A stretch of DNA of 7,538 nt, taken from the NCBI GenBank assembly GCA_025960445.1, contig JAICIT010000110.1, forward strand, positions 1 to 7,538. Reading direction: 5' to 3'. Below are positions 6,255 to 7,538 of this stretch, piece after piece. A program made the position numbers and the translations under genes. How positions within the stretch are numbered: position 1 is the first letter of the stretch; each line of letters begins with the position of its first letter. The stretch comes from Bradyrhizobium sp. GTDB lineage: Bacteria > Pseudomonadota > Alphaproteobacteria > Rhizobiales > Xanthobacteraceae. A model generated the notes under the pieces. It made no database searches. It was not told the origin of the DNA and saw nothing but the letters and a program-made list of their open reading frames with translations.

Positions 6255-7538
6255 TTAGGCCGCGGCGTTCGGGAACCGATAGCTCTTGAACTGCTCGCGG
6301 AGGGCGGTCTTGAGGATCTTTCCGGTCGCGGTGTGGGGAATGGCTTCGATGAACACGACGTCATCAGGCATCCACCATTTGGCGATCTTGCCATCCATGA
6401 ATTTCAGAATTTCCTCCCGCGTCGCGGTTGCGCCGGCCTTGAGTTGCACAATCAACAGCGGACGCTCGTCCCATTTCGGATGGTAGACACCGATCACGGC
6501 GGCCTCCGCGACAGCGGGATGGCCGACAGCCAGATTCTCCAGATCGATCGACGATATCCATTCGCCGCCGGATTTGATCACGTCTTTTGATCGGTCGGTG
6601 ATGCGCATGTATCCGTACTGGTCGATGGTCGCGACGTCCCCGGTATCGAAATAGCCTTCGTCGTCGAGGATCTTGCTGTCGACGCGGAAGTAGGCCTTCG
6701 ATACCGCCGGGCCGCGCACCTGTAGACGGCCGAAGGTCTTGCCGTCCCAAGGCAGTTCCTTGCCGGCGTCATCGGTGATCTTCATCTGGACACCGAATGG
6801 CGGATAGCCCTGGGTCTGGAGTATGTCGAGCCGGTTGTCGCCATCAAGTTCGGCGAACGGCGGCTTCAGCGCCGCGAGCGTGCCGATCGGGCTCATTTCG
6901 GTCATGCCCCAGGCGTGCCGCACCTTGACGCCCATATCGACGAACGCCTTGATCATCGAGCGCGGCATCGCCGAGCCGCCGCACACCACCATCCTCAGAT
7001 GTGGCAGTTTGAGTTTGCTGGCCGCCATATGATTGAGCAACATCAACCAGACCGTCGGTACACCTGCGGTATGAGTCACCTTCTCGGTGTCGAGCAGTTC
7101 GTAAACCGATGCGCCGTCCAGTTTCGCGCCGGGAAGTACCAGCTTGGTACCCATCGAAGGCGCGGAAAATGCAATTCCCCAACTGTTGGCATGGAACAGC
7201 GGGACCACCGGAAGCATCGTGTCGGCTGCATTGGCGCCGAGCGAGTCCCCGGAATTGGCCATCAGCGCGTGCAGCACGTTGGATCGATGCGAGTACAACA
7301 CGCCCTTGGGGTCGCCTGTCGTGCCGGAGGTGTAACACATCGCGGCGGCGGTATTTTCGTCAAACGTCTTCCACTTGAAGTCACCGTCGGCTTCGGCGAT
7401 CCAGTCTTCGTAAGCAACCGCGTTCTTGAGCGTGGTCTGCGGCATGTGCGCCTTGTCGGTGAGCACGATGTAACGCTCGACGCTCGGCAGCTTGTCGGCA
7501 ATTTTCTCAATGATCGGCACGAAAGTGGTATCCAGCAT
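6255..7538 (-). CDS. Fatty-acyl-CoA ligase, AMP-forming (partial, N-terminus beyond the right edge)
   Basis: This is an acyl-adenylate-forming enzyme that activates a carboxylic acid with ATP and CoA. The 427 residues seen run from the window edge to the stop. Full-length relatives have about 540, so roughly the first 110-120 are outside and the apparent initial ATG at the edge is internal. Visible motifs are the phosphate loop [10 protein letters not shown] (70-79), the substrate-site region PLFHANSWG (113-121), WGMTEMSP (210-217), YFDTGD (296-301), the hinge [15 protein letters not shown] (315-329), and the catalytic lysine Lys407 in TATGKILK. The pattern [10 protein letters not shown] and the ending resemble the group often annotated as long- or medium-chain fatty-acid ligase or 3-(methylthio)propionyl-CoA ligase (DmdB-like). 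Chain length cannot be read from sequence. It lies 197 bases upstream of the binding-protein gene on the same strand. No signal peptide would be expected in a cytosolic enzyme. Confidence 0.92.
   Translation of the reverse strand: MLDTTFVPIIEKIADKLPSVERYIVLTDKAHMPQTTLKNAVAYEDWIAEADGDFKWKTFDENTAAAMCYTSGTTGDPKGVLYSHRSNVLHALMANSGDSLGANAADTMLPVVPLFHANSWGIAFSAPSMGTKLVLPGAKLDGASVYELLDTEKVTHTAGVPTVWLMLLNHMAASKLKLPHLRMVVCGGSAMPRSMIKAFVDMGVKVRHAWGMTEMSPIGTLAALKPPFAELDGDNRLDILQTQGYPPFGVQMKITDDAGKELPWDGKTFGRLQVRGPAVSKAYFRVDSKILDDEGYFDTGDVATIDQYGYMRITDRSKDVIKSGGEWISSIDLENLAVGHPAVAEAAVIGVYHPKWDERPLLIVQLKAGATATREEILKFMDGKIAKWWMPDDVVFIEAIPHTATGKILKTALREQFKSYRFPNAAA

Overview
The window reads as a chromosomal stretch of a GC-rich alphaproteobacterium. 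Codon use, the RibB family variant and the mix of acyl-CoA genes fit Bradyrhizobium, Rhodopseudomonas or Afipia-like Hyphomicrobiales, but that placement is inferred from protein character and was not searched. All genes look intact and share one composition. There is no insertion sequence, phage gene, CRISPR array, tRNA or rRNA.

Plus-strand half (1-3770): the last 28 codons of an unrecognised gene end at 89. After a 187-base gap comes ribB, a 3,4-dihydroxy-2-butanone 4-phosphate synthase fused to a degenerate GTP-cyclohydrolase-II-like domain (the RibBX arrangement). Next is gcdH, glutaryl-CoA dehydrogenase, with a good ribosome binding site and a plausible promoter of its own. The last plus-strand gene is a metallo-beta-lactamase-fold hydrolase of the LACTB2 type with a C-terminal winged-helix region. 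The gaps between these genes are 132-143 bases, so they are probably separate transcription units.

Minus-strand half (3818-7538): a three-helix membrane protein ending in a DUF1499 domain converges on the hydrolase gene. Upstream of it, on the same strand, lie a secreted amino-acid/amide-type ABC transporter substrate-binding protein and a fatty-acyl-CoA ligase. The ligase is cut by the right edge of the window and lacks its N-terminal part. A strong GC hairpin closes the binding-protein gene.

Functionally, the acyl-CoA ligase, glutaryl-CoA dehydrogenase and an orphan solute-binding protein suggest uptake and CoA-dependent breakdown of organic acids. Riboflavin synthesis would supply the FAD used by the dehydrogenase, although nothing shows that these genes are co-regulated. 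I found no convincing new system. The more interesting points are the RibX-type domain, the unusual residues near the RibB active site, the coding-like short frame before ribB, and the orphan binding protein beside the ligase.
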